DNA of 64,000 bases from Coccinella septempunctata. Lineage: Eukaryota; Arthropoda; Insecta; Coleoptera; Coccinellidae. Location: NCBI RefSeq assembly GCF_907165205.1, contig NC_058193.1, positions 25,123,521-25,187,520 of the forward strand, written 5' to 3'. Below, one piece after another: positions 25,501 through 39,900 of the stretch. Made by a program: the position numbers and the translations under genes. Numbering within the stretch: position 1 is the first letter of the stretch; each line of letters begins with the position of its first letter. The notes under the pieces were generated by a model. It saw only the letters and a list, made by a program, of their open reading frames with translations. It ran no database searches and had not been told where the DNA came from.

Positions 25501-27480
25501 ACTAAGAAAAAATTCATAAACTGCAGCAACATTGGGATCCTGAAGTAAATAAAACATTTATAAATACAAGTATAGGGTTCAATAATACATATTTCTTGTC
25601 TGAAAATGTTACTACAACAACCATCTAGAAGTTCAAGAACTCTTACTTGACGTGTTACCAGGAAAAGAGAGAGAAAGAGATTTTTGTCTCTGGAATTTGC
25701 ATTTATAGGACCCAGGCATTGAAACTATTAGGTGTGCCTACTATTTTCTACTATAGGAATATCCTAGAAGTAAAATAATTTAATGCTACACATTTGATAC
25801 CAACGCATTGTTTTCAACTTCATTAACTACTCGTATGATATGTCCATCTCTCATCGAAAAAAAAACAATTTCACAATATCAAAATGCTGAGATTTCGGAC
25901 AGAAACGGCTCCTTCGCCATTTTGTTATCACAATTATAAAGCTATAGTTTAGAATTTCCTGAGATTGTGATGACTGATGGTTGAAGGAAAAACTCAGGAA
26001 GTATGTTGATGGATCCGATGATTCAACCGAAAATAACATATTCCGCTAATAATTGCCATCCACTTGGGTAATTACTTACAAAAGTGGAAGTATACTGAAT
26101 CTTTAAAAACTGTTAGAATCGACAAAAGGACCATTTATTCTACGAGTACTAAACTTCAAATATCGTACTGTGTTTATGATGCTTTAGCTAGAACAAAGAA
26201 AAATCCATTACGGTTGATTTTACAACAAGCTTTGTTAGTTTCCTGATGAGAATTGAAGATTTAATTTTCACTGAATAGAACTCCTCAATCTCGATTGAAG
26301 AACAATTGACTTTATTTTACTATACAGGAAAATTAGAAAATAGGGCTACTTCAACCCTAAGTTGCGAATTAGAAGAAATATATCGTTATCTATTTATGTC
26401 AAACATTCTTCGATGTTGAAAAAATCTCATATTAATTTCATATAGGAGACATGGTGAAATATTGTCACCAATAATAGCATAGGTGTTGGGACTCTTACAA
26501 CACCTACAAAATTTTTATTTTTCTTTTCTTATTACTTCTGCACTTCGAGTCAGTATATTCAAAAAATTGCATAAGATTGATTGGTTTGGGATACCTATTT
26601 TCAATTGTCCTTGTCTGAGTGTTGTAACAACCTCAGTAAATGATTCCGACCATAATCTATTTGACAAACACTACATATTTGGGGGTTTTCTATCCTTCCG
26701 AGTAGATTTCAGAAGCACTAATAGAAAATATTGGTTTATTTTGCTACGTTTATTATACTCTTCAAAGACAAACACATATAATTATGTTTAAAAGCAAGTT
26801 ACTCGGTAACACTCGATTTTAAGATGATACATCAGAGAATATTTTTTCGAGGGAAAGCAGTAAAAACATTTTGATACGAATCACCTAAAAACACTTCAAC
26901 AAATATGTCAAAAGAGACATTTTAATTCAAAGAAGTATGAGAAAATAATGGTTCTTGGTATCTTCAATTAATAACCATCATTTGAATATATTCTGGTATA
27001 TATTTCAGAAGTTATGTAAGAAAAACCTATTACTGTTTTGGGGGTAAGTTCATTAGACAAGAAGCACTTATTCTTTTGGTGTTCCATCATCCCCATAAAT
27101 ATTGCAGGACATTTCCGATTCACCTTCTATTTTGAGCAGAAGACTCCAATTGTTTCGTATTCTTGGACACTTTAGCCAAAAAGCCCTAATTATGCAACAT
27201 ACCAAAAATTCAAGACATTCAACTGAAAGTCACTCCCATTATGATGGTGCTTTAATGAGCCAATAACTGAGAGTAATGATACACTAAATTCGATGATGTC
27301 CAAAAACATATAAACGTCTAAAGGACCATTTGCTTTAGCCCAATTCGAGGATCATCTAGAATTGATTGGCGCGAACCAAATCGAAAAGCGATTTTTAGCC
27401 AGGATGGTGATACATAACTCAACCTTGCGATAATAAACTAACGAATGCGCCTCGTAATAACCACGTTCATTTTTACGTCG
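25501..27480. other. AT-rich intergenic stretch before Lac2
   Basis: No gene or bounded repeat is supported. Base composition becomes clearly more GC-rich and CpG-containing after about 27350, towards the Lac2 start. Confidence 0.4.
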
Positions 27481-27798
27481 GTATAGGCCGAATTCTTACG
27501 TTTTTCCTTGACCATCGTCGTCGACGCGAACGCTCCAATTGCCCACGACCTTGATGTCGTCTAGTACAGTCTAAACAAGGTAGCCCCAACTCCCCCCATC
27601 AGGGGCGGTCAATCTCGGTAGTGGAGAAGCCAGAGGTTTTATAAAGTCTGGTGAACGGAGCCTATTGTGGTAAGCGCGATAAAAATAGGGCAGCGCGAAA
27701 GATCGTGGCTGAATGAGAAGAGCTAGTAGTAGTAGGCAACATAAGCAACGGTGAAGAACTGTCAGTGTCTTGAGTTTTAGTCGTTGCAAGGAAGCACC
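27481..27798 (+). promoter_or_regulatory. Putative Lac2 promoter and 5' UTR
   Basis: This 300-bp stretch ahead of the Lac2 start codon is markedly richer in G, C and CpG than the surrounding DNA. A TATA-like TATAAAG sits at 27640-27646 and a GATAAAAATAG at about 27679. An initiator-like TCAGTG occurs at 27762. Which of these marks the transcription start cannot be decided from sequence. The start codon context is AGCACCATGA, acceptable for an insect start. Minus-strand open frames here are antisense shadows. Confidence 0.5.
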
Positions 27799-27904
27799 AT
27801 GAAGGAGGCAGTGTTACGGTACTGCCTATACGCGTTTGCCGCACTGTTCGTCATCCCAGAAGGCCTAGCTGTGAGAGTGGGCCAGCCAGGAGCACAGAGA
27901 AAAG
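27799..27904 (+). CDS. Lac2: Lac2 exon 1: start codon and signal peptide
   Basis: The exon supplies 35 codons plus one base (phase 1) and ends at AAAG before GTGAGT. The N-terminus MKEAVLRYCLYAFAAL has a hydrophobic core and a plausible signal peptidase site after PEGLA (residue 24). The next in-frame ATG is far away in exon 4, so this start is well supported. The placement as exon 1 rests on phase agreement with exon 2 and on the signal peptide; no transcript evidence is available here. Confidence 0.88.
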
Positions 27905-30900
27905 GTGAGTCGAAGTGCGGTCAATGTGTTTTATGACCGGATTAAATCAATTCCTCGTGCGCATCTAACAGGATTTGTAGTACATTAGTGTGCCAATTGT
28001 GTTTATGTGCATCCGCGATAAATGCAGTGTGCGACAGTGGATGGATCTTGACCATTTAAAATACTATGACAACACAGAAATAAACGTACCCTTCGTCAAT
28101 TAAACAGTAGCTTTTCCTGTATCTACGAGCAGCATAAAATATTGTTTCCCTGATAAAAAGTGAAAAATTAAGGAATCCCCCCATAATAACACAAAGGATA
28201 ATCGCCAATCACCAAAAACTTATTGAAAGTCATGTGGAAAATAATGAGCATTTTTCTAAAAATACTAAAAATGACAATTTCAAGTGGAGAAATACTAAAT
28301 AATATACCAATTGTCACTTGAGAATTCAACGAATCCTAAATTCCGTCAACAATTATTCCAGAAAAAAGCAATAAAAAATATAAATTAATCCATATTTTAT
28401 CATAACCTCATACACTTACACTGATATTGATGCAAATTCTCTGAGTTGTCCTGGTAAGTGTATGCAACTAAAAATTCAGTTCATTCCAATACATTTCAAT
28501 TCAATTGATTAAGAAAAAATGGTGCTCAATATTCGAAAATATGAATTCTCAGTAGATAACATAAATATTATTTCAAGATAAAGTAAAAATAAAAAAGTAA
28601 AATAAAAGAACTGATTTATTATTTGAATCGAGAGTTCAATAGGTTGTTTTTAATTCAACTATTACGTTAACCAAAATATCTCGAACAGATGATCATTTCT
28701 AAAAAATTAAAATCAGTCCTTTCAAAGCACCAAAAATAAAATTATAAATTAATATCTAAATCAGTATGTTGGTTAAGAAGAAGGACTCTTTGTTATTATC
28801 AGTTTAAGTTTGGCAAATGTATTTCCCATGAAATCGACAAAGATGCAGGTAATAAACAATGATTGAGAATTGTTACCGTCCGCTGCATTAATATGATGGA
28901 CTTTTTTTTCATTATCAGTTATTTTTTGACAAATATGTGTCGTCCGAAGGGTGAAACATATTTAAATACCGATGAATTAATTGTTATTTTTTGGTTACTA
29001 AATGGTCTGGATTCATCCTCCTCTGAAATTAAATTGTCAACTCATATAAAAGATTACTTAATTGTTTTCCTGGAGAAGTATCAATTACTAGATAAATACC
29101 ACAGACTTAACATTGACAATAGCTTAAACTCCTATTGGTTTATTGGAGGGAGAGTATTTCGTATTTCGTTTAATACCGAATGAGCAATATTATTATGAAT
29201 AATATTTTATGGCTTCAAAAAAAAAATTAACAGTTCCCAAACATTAATTTCAAAATTCGTAAATCGTTTTTTTTTCATATTTATTGTTAAAAACAGACAT
29301 GGGAAATAATTCAACCGATTGATTTCACTCAAGGGAATAAAAAGTAAAAAACTAATAAGAGTTCTACAGATGTAGATTATCAAAGCATAATTTTCAATCG
29401 AACTCCCATAATAAATTAATTTTCGACTACAGGCAAGATCTGTTTAATCAGTACAGAGGAAAAATTTTTTATGACAAGAAACACTATTCTAAAATGAATG
29501 TTGTAAATTATCTATCAAAATTATCGAAATATAATTTTTTTATGTTACTACGAACTGTCATTTGGACACCGAATTTACAGTTTTATAGTTGGAAATGATC
29601 CATATTCAAGGGCATCACTTGATTACAAATGGTTGTCGCAATGTTATCCATTGGTTGAAAAGTGAAAAATAATTATTTCCAATTGTGGAAAAATTTGTTA
29701 ATTCAGCTGAAAGTTGTGCATTTTTCCCAGAATTACTTGAAGTGGAGTGCGCATTCGAATTGATAAAGACAATAATTGCGCAGTTGCATTTAGCGGCACA
29801 ATTAAAATTTACACATTTTTGAAAAATTATCAGAGATAGGTAAAACATAATTACTCAGCACTAATGAGAACGAAAATTGTCTTTGACTGAATGTATGTAT
29901 TTAGTTTCACAAGAAATTTTTTGTCAAAAAAATGTTTCGCTTTGATTAGTTCACAAATGGAGATATACAGGGAGTCTGGAAACAAGTGCGAAGGACTTAG
30001 GAAGATGATTCCTGGATGAAATATTTGTTTTTCGATATCAACCTCCCTTCCAAGATATTTCGCCATTGGAAGGCGATGACGAGTTGACAGTTTTTATTTT
30101 TTTTTACGGATTCTTAAAAACACGAAGTCATAAAACTATATATAATATGAACCATTAAGTACTAATTTTATTTTTCGAAAATCTATGCCACGAAAACAAT
30201 TTTGAAGGAAAATCATAGGTACGTTGTTATTTTCAATCTCTAGTATGTATAGTTTTATGACTCGGTTTCATTTAGAACCCGTAAAAAAAAATTAAAAACT
30301 GTCAACTCCTCATAGCTTTCCAAAGACTCTATCTTGGAAGGGAGGTCGATTTCGAAAGAAATTTATAGGAACTACACCTGCTTATTTTCATCGAGGAATC
30401 ATCTCCCTAAGTACTTCGCATTTTTTTACAGATACCCTGTATTTTCAGATATTTAAGGGGTAATTATCTTGTCGAAAAATAGTGTGCGCAAATGCAGCTT
30501 TCTATAAGAATGCCACCTGAAAAGCAATTTTTATTTTTGTTACTGACCAGAGAACTGACAAAAATGAAATGAGAGCAAGTAGGCAACAAATTTGGTGGTT
30601 TTCCTCTATAATATTAGCATGATATCTCTCTACTAGGTAACTTTGTTCGAAGATATTTCCAGTCGATACGACTCACGCTACGTATCTGTTGATAAATCCT
30701 TTTTTTTCAGAACTGTTGCTTTTAGAGATTAATTACAAGAGACTTTATTTGTTCTGAATGAAACAAGCTCTCCAATGGTATAATAGAATTAGGAAAAGAG
30801 TTTCTTGTGAAACAAATATTAGGGGTGGCTTCTTCAGCCTTTTGCCATTAAAGAAGAAAATCATGAAAAAAAAAATTTATTGGCTTCCCGCTCTCATGGA

Positions 30901-33900
30901 ATATCTACTTAGTTCCATTTGTGTTCAGTTTCCGAGAAATCAGTAATGCCGACAGTTCAAATAATCCACCACTATCTATTTTATTGAGATGTGATTTTAT
31001 CTACCTAGTTTACAATAGTTCACTACCTAGTTCTTTGCAACTAACAGTTACGGTAAAAAGTAATCTGAATTAAAATTCTGTAGTTTTCTTTTAGTCAAAT
31101 TATAGCTTTTTGGAAACTTTTCAGTTTTTCTGAGAGATACCATTGATAATTATTTTTAACATTGCAGCAGATCACTGCTTTACAGTTTCCTCATTGTATA
31201 GCATTTTTCTGGTAGTACAACGATAAATTTCAATTAGTAATAGATTTGGCAACGAAAATTACACCTGTACGACATGCAAATTCTCGCAATCCTCTGAGAC
31301 ACCGTTCCAGATCGATAAATCGATAGACCTCATTTACAGAGCTAACAATCAGTTAAGCCGGTCAGATAGGAAGACATTACTCCGCGTACCTCAAAGCCAC
31401 TGATAGATCTTATCTACGGCCTCGTCTACACAAATTCACTTTCAATACGACATAATACGGTTATGGTTCACAGTGAACCAGTACATGCGAAGTACGAACG
31501 AAGGATAAGCTGTTGGTGAGAGATCTGAATCGACTCCGTGTATAAGCTAGACGAGATTTATTAAACGGGGTTAGCTCTTATACAATCCTAACGGTCCACA
31601 AACTCGCCTCTTCTATTAGCCTGTTTCACCTCGTTTTCAGGACTAGGTAATTTGCATAGGAATCACAACGAGCGTATTGGATACGTCCGAAAATATTGAC
31701 CAAAAAAGTCGGTGTCTTCCTCTCCAACCGGAATTCTGCTTCCGCTGTTGATTTCGATTTATTCATGAGTTTTATTGTTGGTGGATTTTTACGTTTATAC
31801 CAAATGGGATGGCTAACTGTTTTTATGCGTCATGGGCATTTTGAGATCGGAATCATGGGACTTGTTCTCATTTCAATACGGTTTTATGAGATCCATCGAG
31901 ATGTTTCGCGAAAGCATATATATTGGAAAGCTTATAAGTTATAAGTCACGAAAATTTTTCTGTTTTGCGAATATAACCATTTTATCAACTCTTTTTTCAT
32001 ATATAAAGTGTGAGATATGAGTAGCCATTGGCAGTTTCAGGAGTGATTTTGGGGGATGGCCATAAATAAAATAGGTACCTATACCTACTACATACTTATG
32101 TGTAGGGGGAAATATTATCATTTTTCGATATTCGAAAAATCTTTCTCTCAAGATATCATAGAGCAAATCTTTTAGTAGGTAATAGATCTCGAAATTTCAT
32201 CGAACTCGATGTAACCGCTCGGTCGAATTTCTAACTGAACCCATCTTTTTGGGAATTTCTCCAAAATCAACTTTCGATAGTGTATCTCCCAGAAAAATCA
32301 TCTTAGATCATAATGTGATAAATATTTCGAAAGAGCAATTCTTCTAGTAATAAACATCGAAAATTCATCGACCTGGGTGAAACCCTTCGGATTTGACGAA
32401 TTTTTAACTGACCCCATCTTTTTGGAATTTTTTCTAAAATCAACTTTAGACACGCGTATCTGCCAGAAAAATTATCGTAGATCTGAATGTGATACATATG
32501 CTGAAACAGTATCTCTTTTAATAGTACATCTTGAAATTTTATAGAACGCAGTGCAACTCTTAGGTCTTTTTGTGAATTTGTGGAAGGTCAACTTTCGTTT
32601 ATCTCCCAGAAAAATTATCGTAGATCTAAATTTTGTACTCATTCTGAAAGAGTAACTCTTCTAGTGATGAATCCCGAAATTTCATCGGGCTTGATGTAAC
32701 CGTTCAGTCTAGGCCTTGACGGATGCTAAATTACCCCATCTTTTTGGAAATTTTTCGTCAAGAGTATCTCCCGAAAAAATCATCATTGATCTGAATGTGA
32801 TAGATATTCTGGAAGAGCAACTTTTCTAGTTGTATCCATATATATCGAAATTTCATAGACCCTGGTGCAGCCATTCGATCTTGACAAATTTTCAACTGAT
32901 CCTATCTTTTTGGGAATTTTCCCGAAAATCAACTTTAGACACGTGTACCAGAAAAATCATCGTAGATCTAATTGTGATACCTATTCTGAAAGACTCTTCT
33001 AGTAATAAATCTAGATCGTTCATCCAGTGGGTTATTTCTACATTTCTAGGGGTGAGGCGGTGGGTGTTAGTATAGCCACCTATTTCTTCTTGCAAAAACT
33101 TGGTGTGCAAATGATTGAAAATAAATGTGAGCGATAGGTACTGATAAATGAGGCATATAAATACAATATAAACTAACATAATATGTGCTACAAATTCTGC
33201 TTCGGTTACATCTCTATACGACATACCTGAATAAAAGACAGTTTGGCCACAACGAAAAAATAGCACACTATGCAAGTTTTTCGTCATTCTAATTTTCCTG
33301 TATTTAACAACATATTTGAACTCAGCAATGAGAAACATTGGCAAACAAACCCATTTTAAAGCTCATACACAACTCATCATACTGAACAAAATTTTGCTGA
33401 GAGACCCCAAACACTCTGTATCACGTAAATGCGAATATTTTTGCAGAATCTTGCTCTACCGCATCCTCGTTGAGTCGTTGTATGAACTTATTCCTGAAAA
33501 TATACCCTGTATAACCTTAGATTAGTACGAGATAACGTCAAGGAATTGATAATGTGGAAAGTACTATCACACCCACATTTCTATTGATTATGAAACCGTC
33601 GATTGCTCCACTTATTATGAAAGTAATACGTTAGCTGTTATATCCAATATTTCAGGCACAGTAACAAGGGTTTGACAACCTTCTCAACTTCGAAAGATCC
33701 TTAAACTGAAGTATTTTGAATCACGGATGTAACAAAATCATTTATAACCTCCACATATACATTGGTTTTCATTTTGAACAATAATAAGCACCTTTGCATA
33801 TTCTGAACAGTTACGAGCAATAGCAATTATGCATGTATCTACCCAAACAAATGAGCATAAATCAAACCCCGCTATAAAAGCGATAAAAATATGAGTTAGT

Positions 33901-36900
33901 TTCAATTCATAGTAAATACAACAATTTATGAGCAATAAACCAACTTTTATGTTCAAATACTTTTCTCTGCTTCCTGCTGAAACTTTTACACAGTGAGTAA
34001 GGGATAGAAACAGGTATTGAGAAATGCACAAGCATTGCAAGTCATTGTGATATTAGTTACAAAAAAACTGGGTCGATTTTGAACGTTGTCGAAGCGAAAA
34101 ACTAAGCGGTGAATATTTATAATTAATATCCAGTAAGCAAATAAGGAAATTGTTGCATTAATAGCTTGCGGTGTGTGCAGTTGATTGGACTGGAAGTATT
34201 CAATTCGAATTCCTCGGACTTTTTCATGCTTGATTATGGGAAGTTTCAAAATTACTCGTTTCAGACTGCAGTTTATATCCGGTGACTTTTTATACGAGAA
34301 TTAATAGCCTTCACAAGCTTCTTTCGTTCTTTCACATCTATAAATGATATCACGTTCTCTTCAAATATAGCATGGGGTGTCCCGAAAGTAATGCAACAAA
34401 ACTTGGTCACAGATTTTCGGGACAGTATAAGGAGGCCCCTATTTTTGATTTGTGCCATGCCCCCTCTTTCGGAGTCACAGCCCCCTAAGGTTTTCCTATT
34501 AAAAATAGTCTTTTATTTTTATTTCAGAATCCGGTGATGGGAAAATTACAGAATTTGGATCAGAAGCGTTGTATGATATGCGAAATCTCATAGTGCTATC
34601 TATTTTGATGTTGGATTCAGTTAAGAAAATTTTTACTGGGCCACAATTTCTTTGAAACCACTAAATATTAACCGCGTAGTTGAGTTCCTTGAAAATTGTT
34701 AAACCGTGAGAAACCCAGTTCAGTTGAAAAACTTCCTTATCTCTTGAAATGTTCACGTGTATTACAGATTTTTAAAAAGAATCCAAAAATTTTGAGATTC
34801 GTATGGAATTATATTTGTTAATCGTAGGTGGCTGACATTGTGGTCCAGTAAAAAGTATCTCAAAAGGATCCATCGCCAAGAAATAAAGCACTGTCAGAAT
34901 TCACTTACCATTGAACTTCCATTTCACTCATCATCATGTAATTATGAAAGAGGGTGTCTCTTGGCTAGCTTACTAATTTTGTCTCGAGAATCTTTGACCA
35001 CATTTCTTTGCATTGATTTGGTTACAGCCTGTAGATTAGAAAATAAATACATTTCTTTCCCATATTCTTTTGGCATGCTGAAGGAATAATTTCCTCAGCA
35101 TGCCATGATAAATTTAATTCTCTTTCGTTTAATTCTAAAAACGTTTGTAATGAAGCAAAACAAATTACAATCACTGAAAATAGGCTGATAGCAATCTGGC
35201 AATCAAAATACATTCGATTTTGAAATTGTAGATATACGGCGCAACATTCAAAGATTGGAATTTAGAATGTGAGCAAGATATAAGAGTACCAACCTGAAGG
35301 GGCAAATTATAACAGATCCTACAATAATCGTCCAGTTGATTTTCACCAATGAACATCTGAACCGGATGTTTCCAATGGTTGGTAGCAAAATATTCCATTC
35401 AATTCCCTCTCTACGCTGCGTATCTCAATAAAACAAATCACCAGTGTCAAAAGGATCAAGGAAAAAGTGTAGAACAGTGAACCAAATACACCTTCATGCT
35501 AATTATTCCGAGATTGGTATTCTGTCCTAAGATTTGAATGAATGGGCAAGGATTAAGCAATTGCTATTGAATTATAACTTCCTCCAAACCACAAAGCATT
35601 GAAGTGTTCACCTTCATCCTTATGAATAACCAACTCCATCGAGCATTAATAAACAGGGACGATTTTTATCAACAAAAGCGTAAAAACTGAGGTGAAAGTG
35701 CGGTCATTCGAAGATATGTCCGAGGCATCGCAGATGCTTCAAAATGGCAACATAAACCGGAGAAAGTTGAATAATCTACGAAATAAAGATGATGCTATAT
35801 TTCTATGCAAACAGGTTCTTTTCGAAAGGTATGTGGCAGTTAATTCAAGTAGTCCAAAAGTGTGTAGAAATCCCCTGGAATCCATACGAGAAGACATCCT
35901 GAAATGCGGTATCAATCGTTAGCACGTTCTTGAGAATACTTGCAGGTCTACCAGTAATGGAGTGGGTAATCGTACGGAAGAGTAATGTACCTAATTGAAT
36001 GAAGTTCTTTTACATCATCAACATAGTTCTTAGAACGATGTCAACTAGATCAGGTGGCTCTCTGGGGTATTCATGGGAGCTAATTGACTGATGATCTAAT
36101 TTCTCTGAAATTATGCACTTCCAATTTCGATCAATTTGTTCCCAATAGCTGGACACATCAGAGCCACAGTATAAGCCCAATAAATCATCCTTGTTGCTTT
36201 CGAAATACTTGTGCCATTGCTTGATATAATAATCAGAATTTTCATTCGAAAAGATGCTTAAAACTGTATGAAACAAACAAGTTCTTTGAGTCTTTTTCTA
36301 TTGAGGTGGCAGGTTTAAGTGAACAAATCAAGTCTAACCCTGTCTGCCCTGAAGCAGTGGAAGAGGTGTTGCTGATGGTGGTGCTCAATATAGAGAATAT
36401 TCTCACCTTCTTCTTGGCGAATTCTGCATAGGGATTCATGAAGTTTGTGAAGGTGTGCTTCTAGCTTACTTTGTCTAGTGATTACAGTTAGTCCTAGAAA
36501 ATTCCAACCCTAATTATGAACCTACATTTGGTGGACGGTCTAGGAATGGTACTTCAAATGTGATGTAGCCCTGGATGGTTACTTCCTTACTAAAGAATCT
36601 TTTTCATTTGCTGTTACAGTTTCTCCACCGGTAACAGGTTCAGAGTCAAGCTGCACTTTGCTCATATATTCGTGGGACACAACATACGATGGCTTTTTGC
36701 CCTTGAAGCCCAAATAAGGTGCAATTTGTTGCCCTTTCCTAATTGAAAAGGAGCAAATCAGCAAAACAGATTCTGGGCTTCGTCCCAAGTGGAAAAATAT
36801 CGCAACAAAGAATTAGGGAGGTTAGAGGCAGCTTCCTCCTCGTTGTTAATATATTTCAAGTCTTGTACTCCATGATTGAGCATCTTAGATGGTAGCATCA

Positions 36901-39900
36901 TCACTACTACTTTTCATAATCACTTTATCATCATCTTAACCTGAATGTGAACTTCAAATGAGTTAAATATTGCTATTGGATCTTATAACAGATGTACGAT
37001 CATAGTGGTCCATTGGTTCTATACAGAAAAATAGACCTTATCGATATATTTAAAAATTGGAACCGTTATCATGAACTCAGTACGATGGAGAAGTTTTGTT
37101 CCACAAAGATAAATCCAGGGAATGAATGCTGATCATTTCACTCACATAGATGAAAAAAGTCGCAAAGAAAGAGAAAACTTTTCAATGAGGTATACTTATA
37201 ATATAATCACTGGAACTTCTTCGCAACCAAAGCCCTTGAAATTGGAATTGGATCGTGCGATATATCATTAAAATACATTTTTGGTACCAAGTTCAAAATG
37301 ATACCTCAATCTGTTCATTCGAGAATGATATTGCGGTACAAAGCTTTGCGTTTTTTATGCTGAAGCATTACCACACACTAACATTAACTGCTACATGTTT
37401 CCAACCACCTCATTGTTTGCTATTCCATAACGTCACCACTCGAAAATAACACACATTTAAAGTGTAACCCTGCACGAAATGGATGAAAATGAGACATTCA
37501 ACTTTCAAGTTCTTACAAAACAGCACAAGTGGACAGAAAGACCACAAGATAAATTTTCTTTACAGTCGCTAGGTTCTTACTCTGAAACAATTCACTCGCA
37601 GGTCGGGTTACATAATGGTAATTGAGATATGATTCACTTGATTTGAGTTGTATGAAACGGTGAGATAGAATTTCTCGCTCGTATGGGTTCAGCGAATGTG
37701 AGAATTTCAACCTCGCCTATCGAAGGTTGAATGGAATGGTTATTACACAGGGACAGTTCACATTTGCCTGATTTCAAAGGCAGGGAACAAGAGAAATTGA
37801 TTAAATATTGTACAAAGGAAACAACCAAATTATTATCGGTTCATAATTTTGTATTTTGTTTGATCTCCAAGTCGTTTTTCGAATAACAAAACTTTCAAGT
37901 TAACTTTGTGCCAGGATTCCGAAAAACGTATTCATTGAAGATGCAGCAGAAATGCAGGAGACTATTTCTAGTCGGAAAACCTCAAAATGTCAATTGTATT
38001 CACGAAAACGGGGAAAAGTTTCCATTTTTGATATTGAATGGGGATTTGACCCCATGTTTCTTCACGAAATATGTGTTGTAATCTCTTCTGTATTGATATT
38101 TTCGGACAAGGAATCAGCTCCTACATTTTTGAGACATCTTCATTGAACACGATATAGTTACATCGTGTATAAATCTATACGCCACTGTAGGCTAGGGTGT
38201 TTCTTCGTTATTGTTGCAGATAGATTAATGCTCAATTTTCAACCCTCAAAATCATACGAAAGCCTATATTATATTAGGATTGGGAATCATGAAGATTTCA
38301 GAAGTTATTTCCATTTTATTTTGGTGTTCTTCGGTTTTTCAAAAATTAACACCAAGGACATAAATTTCTATGCTATTTCTTGAGCATTTTCATCACAAAA
38401 CCAATTCAGGATATACCTTCGATATTTAAAAATAAAAATACATTTTTCATATTGTTGACATGAAAGGAATAAGTAAGCGAAGAGTATTCTAACAAAACGG
38501 AAATTAACCAGAAAATAATTTAACAAATATTGAATTGATGTGACCGATACTTGATGAAAATCCTCAAATACTTGAAAAAACTATTTATTTGATTTTTTTT
38601 ACTTTTCCACAGATTGAACTGATAATCGACTTTGTTAATTTTCAGCGATCATTATTGAGTAATTGATTCATGAGTCATTAGAATTTCACAAATTAAGCTG
38701 ACAAAATTATCAATTTTTACGAAGGTTTAAAAAAAACCGCAATGTGTCTGAGGAAAAAACCGAATTTATATGCACCGAATGCAAAACGTTGTAATGATAC
38801 ATTCACATTTAAAAAATTTACAGAGCATCCAATCAGAATGCGACGAAAGTAGCCCATTATGGACTACAACCATAAAGCGGCTGACATTGTGATATTGAAT
38901 GTAGTTTTGAAATGTGGACATATTTTTATATAGACCAACATATCGTAATTAATTCTCAACTATATCTGAATTGATTAGTATAAAATCAAGTCTAATTAAT
39001 GCCCATAGTGTTTCTATAAGAATTATTTAAATGTCCAATTTTTCTGTTTGTTCAACGACTAATTGATATTTTTTTCAGGTAAATGGTAGCAGTCTTCCTA
39101 GAATATTCAAATTCGCATTATATAAAGGTCAGAGTAAGTAGATAAAATTGTAAGCTCATAAAATTTATACAGTATATGGAAACTATGAATACATTACTAG
39201 AACTCAATTTACAGAATCTGTCAACATCCAGTTCCAGACAGTTTTTCCGTATTGTATTATATATTATTCCGTATATAATTTTATACCCACTTATCACCTT
39301 CACTCGACCTCCCAAGAAGTTGATTTTCATTTCAATTTCTCATGCGCCAAAAGATTTTTCACCCTGATTTTATAAAAATCATTTCTATCCAAAAGACCTA
39401 TGTGCAACTTTTACAGGATGGGAACCAATCCCTGATTCTAGAATTTTTTCAAAATCAATCACATTGTCGTTGATATAGACAATGAGTCATACAGCTTACT
39501 TCGAAATGTTACATTTCAGGGTGTTCCCTCTACAACAAATCGTTCGACATATTCAAAAACATTCAATGTTCACTTTCAATCTCGTCTACCCATTCATATT
39601 GCGAGACCCTATTATTCTATCGTTGCATGAAGGATAAGAGCGAAACCATAAAGTCCCGCGAATTGTTCGGTTATGTACACGGTTAATTTATTATTATAAT
39701 ATGCAAATGCGGACATTACATCGCCCGCGATTTCATTTTCTTTGAGGTAATAATTATTTATTGAAAGATTTATGATTGCATTGTTGCGGACAGAAAAAAT
39801 CGACAGTCATATATCCTAGTAGGTCTGATCCTTCTCTTGAAACAAGGTTCCATTCATTTCCTGTTTATACCCTGAAGTTTTCGGGAAACATTCAGAATTT

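Noticed and set aside
27571..27844. Minus-strand open frames over the Lac2 start
   Set aside because: They are antisense to the promoter, 5'UTR and exon 1 and look like shadows of GC-rich DNA.
28863..29183. 106-codon open frame (+) in Lac2 intron 1
   Set aside because: Composition is that of AT-rich noise, no domain or splice context is visible, and length is unremarkable for 31 kb of intron.
32892..33344. 150-codon open frame on the minus strand
   Set aside because: About a quarter of it crosses the last unit of the tandem array; the rest has no recognisable family and no supporting context.
34370..34500. GGGGTGTCCCGAAAGTAATG, resembling a transposon end
   Set aside because: No matching inverted end or repeat partner was found in the window, so it is not called as an element.
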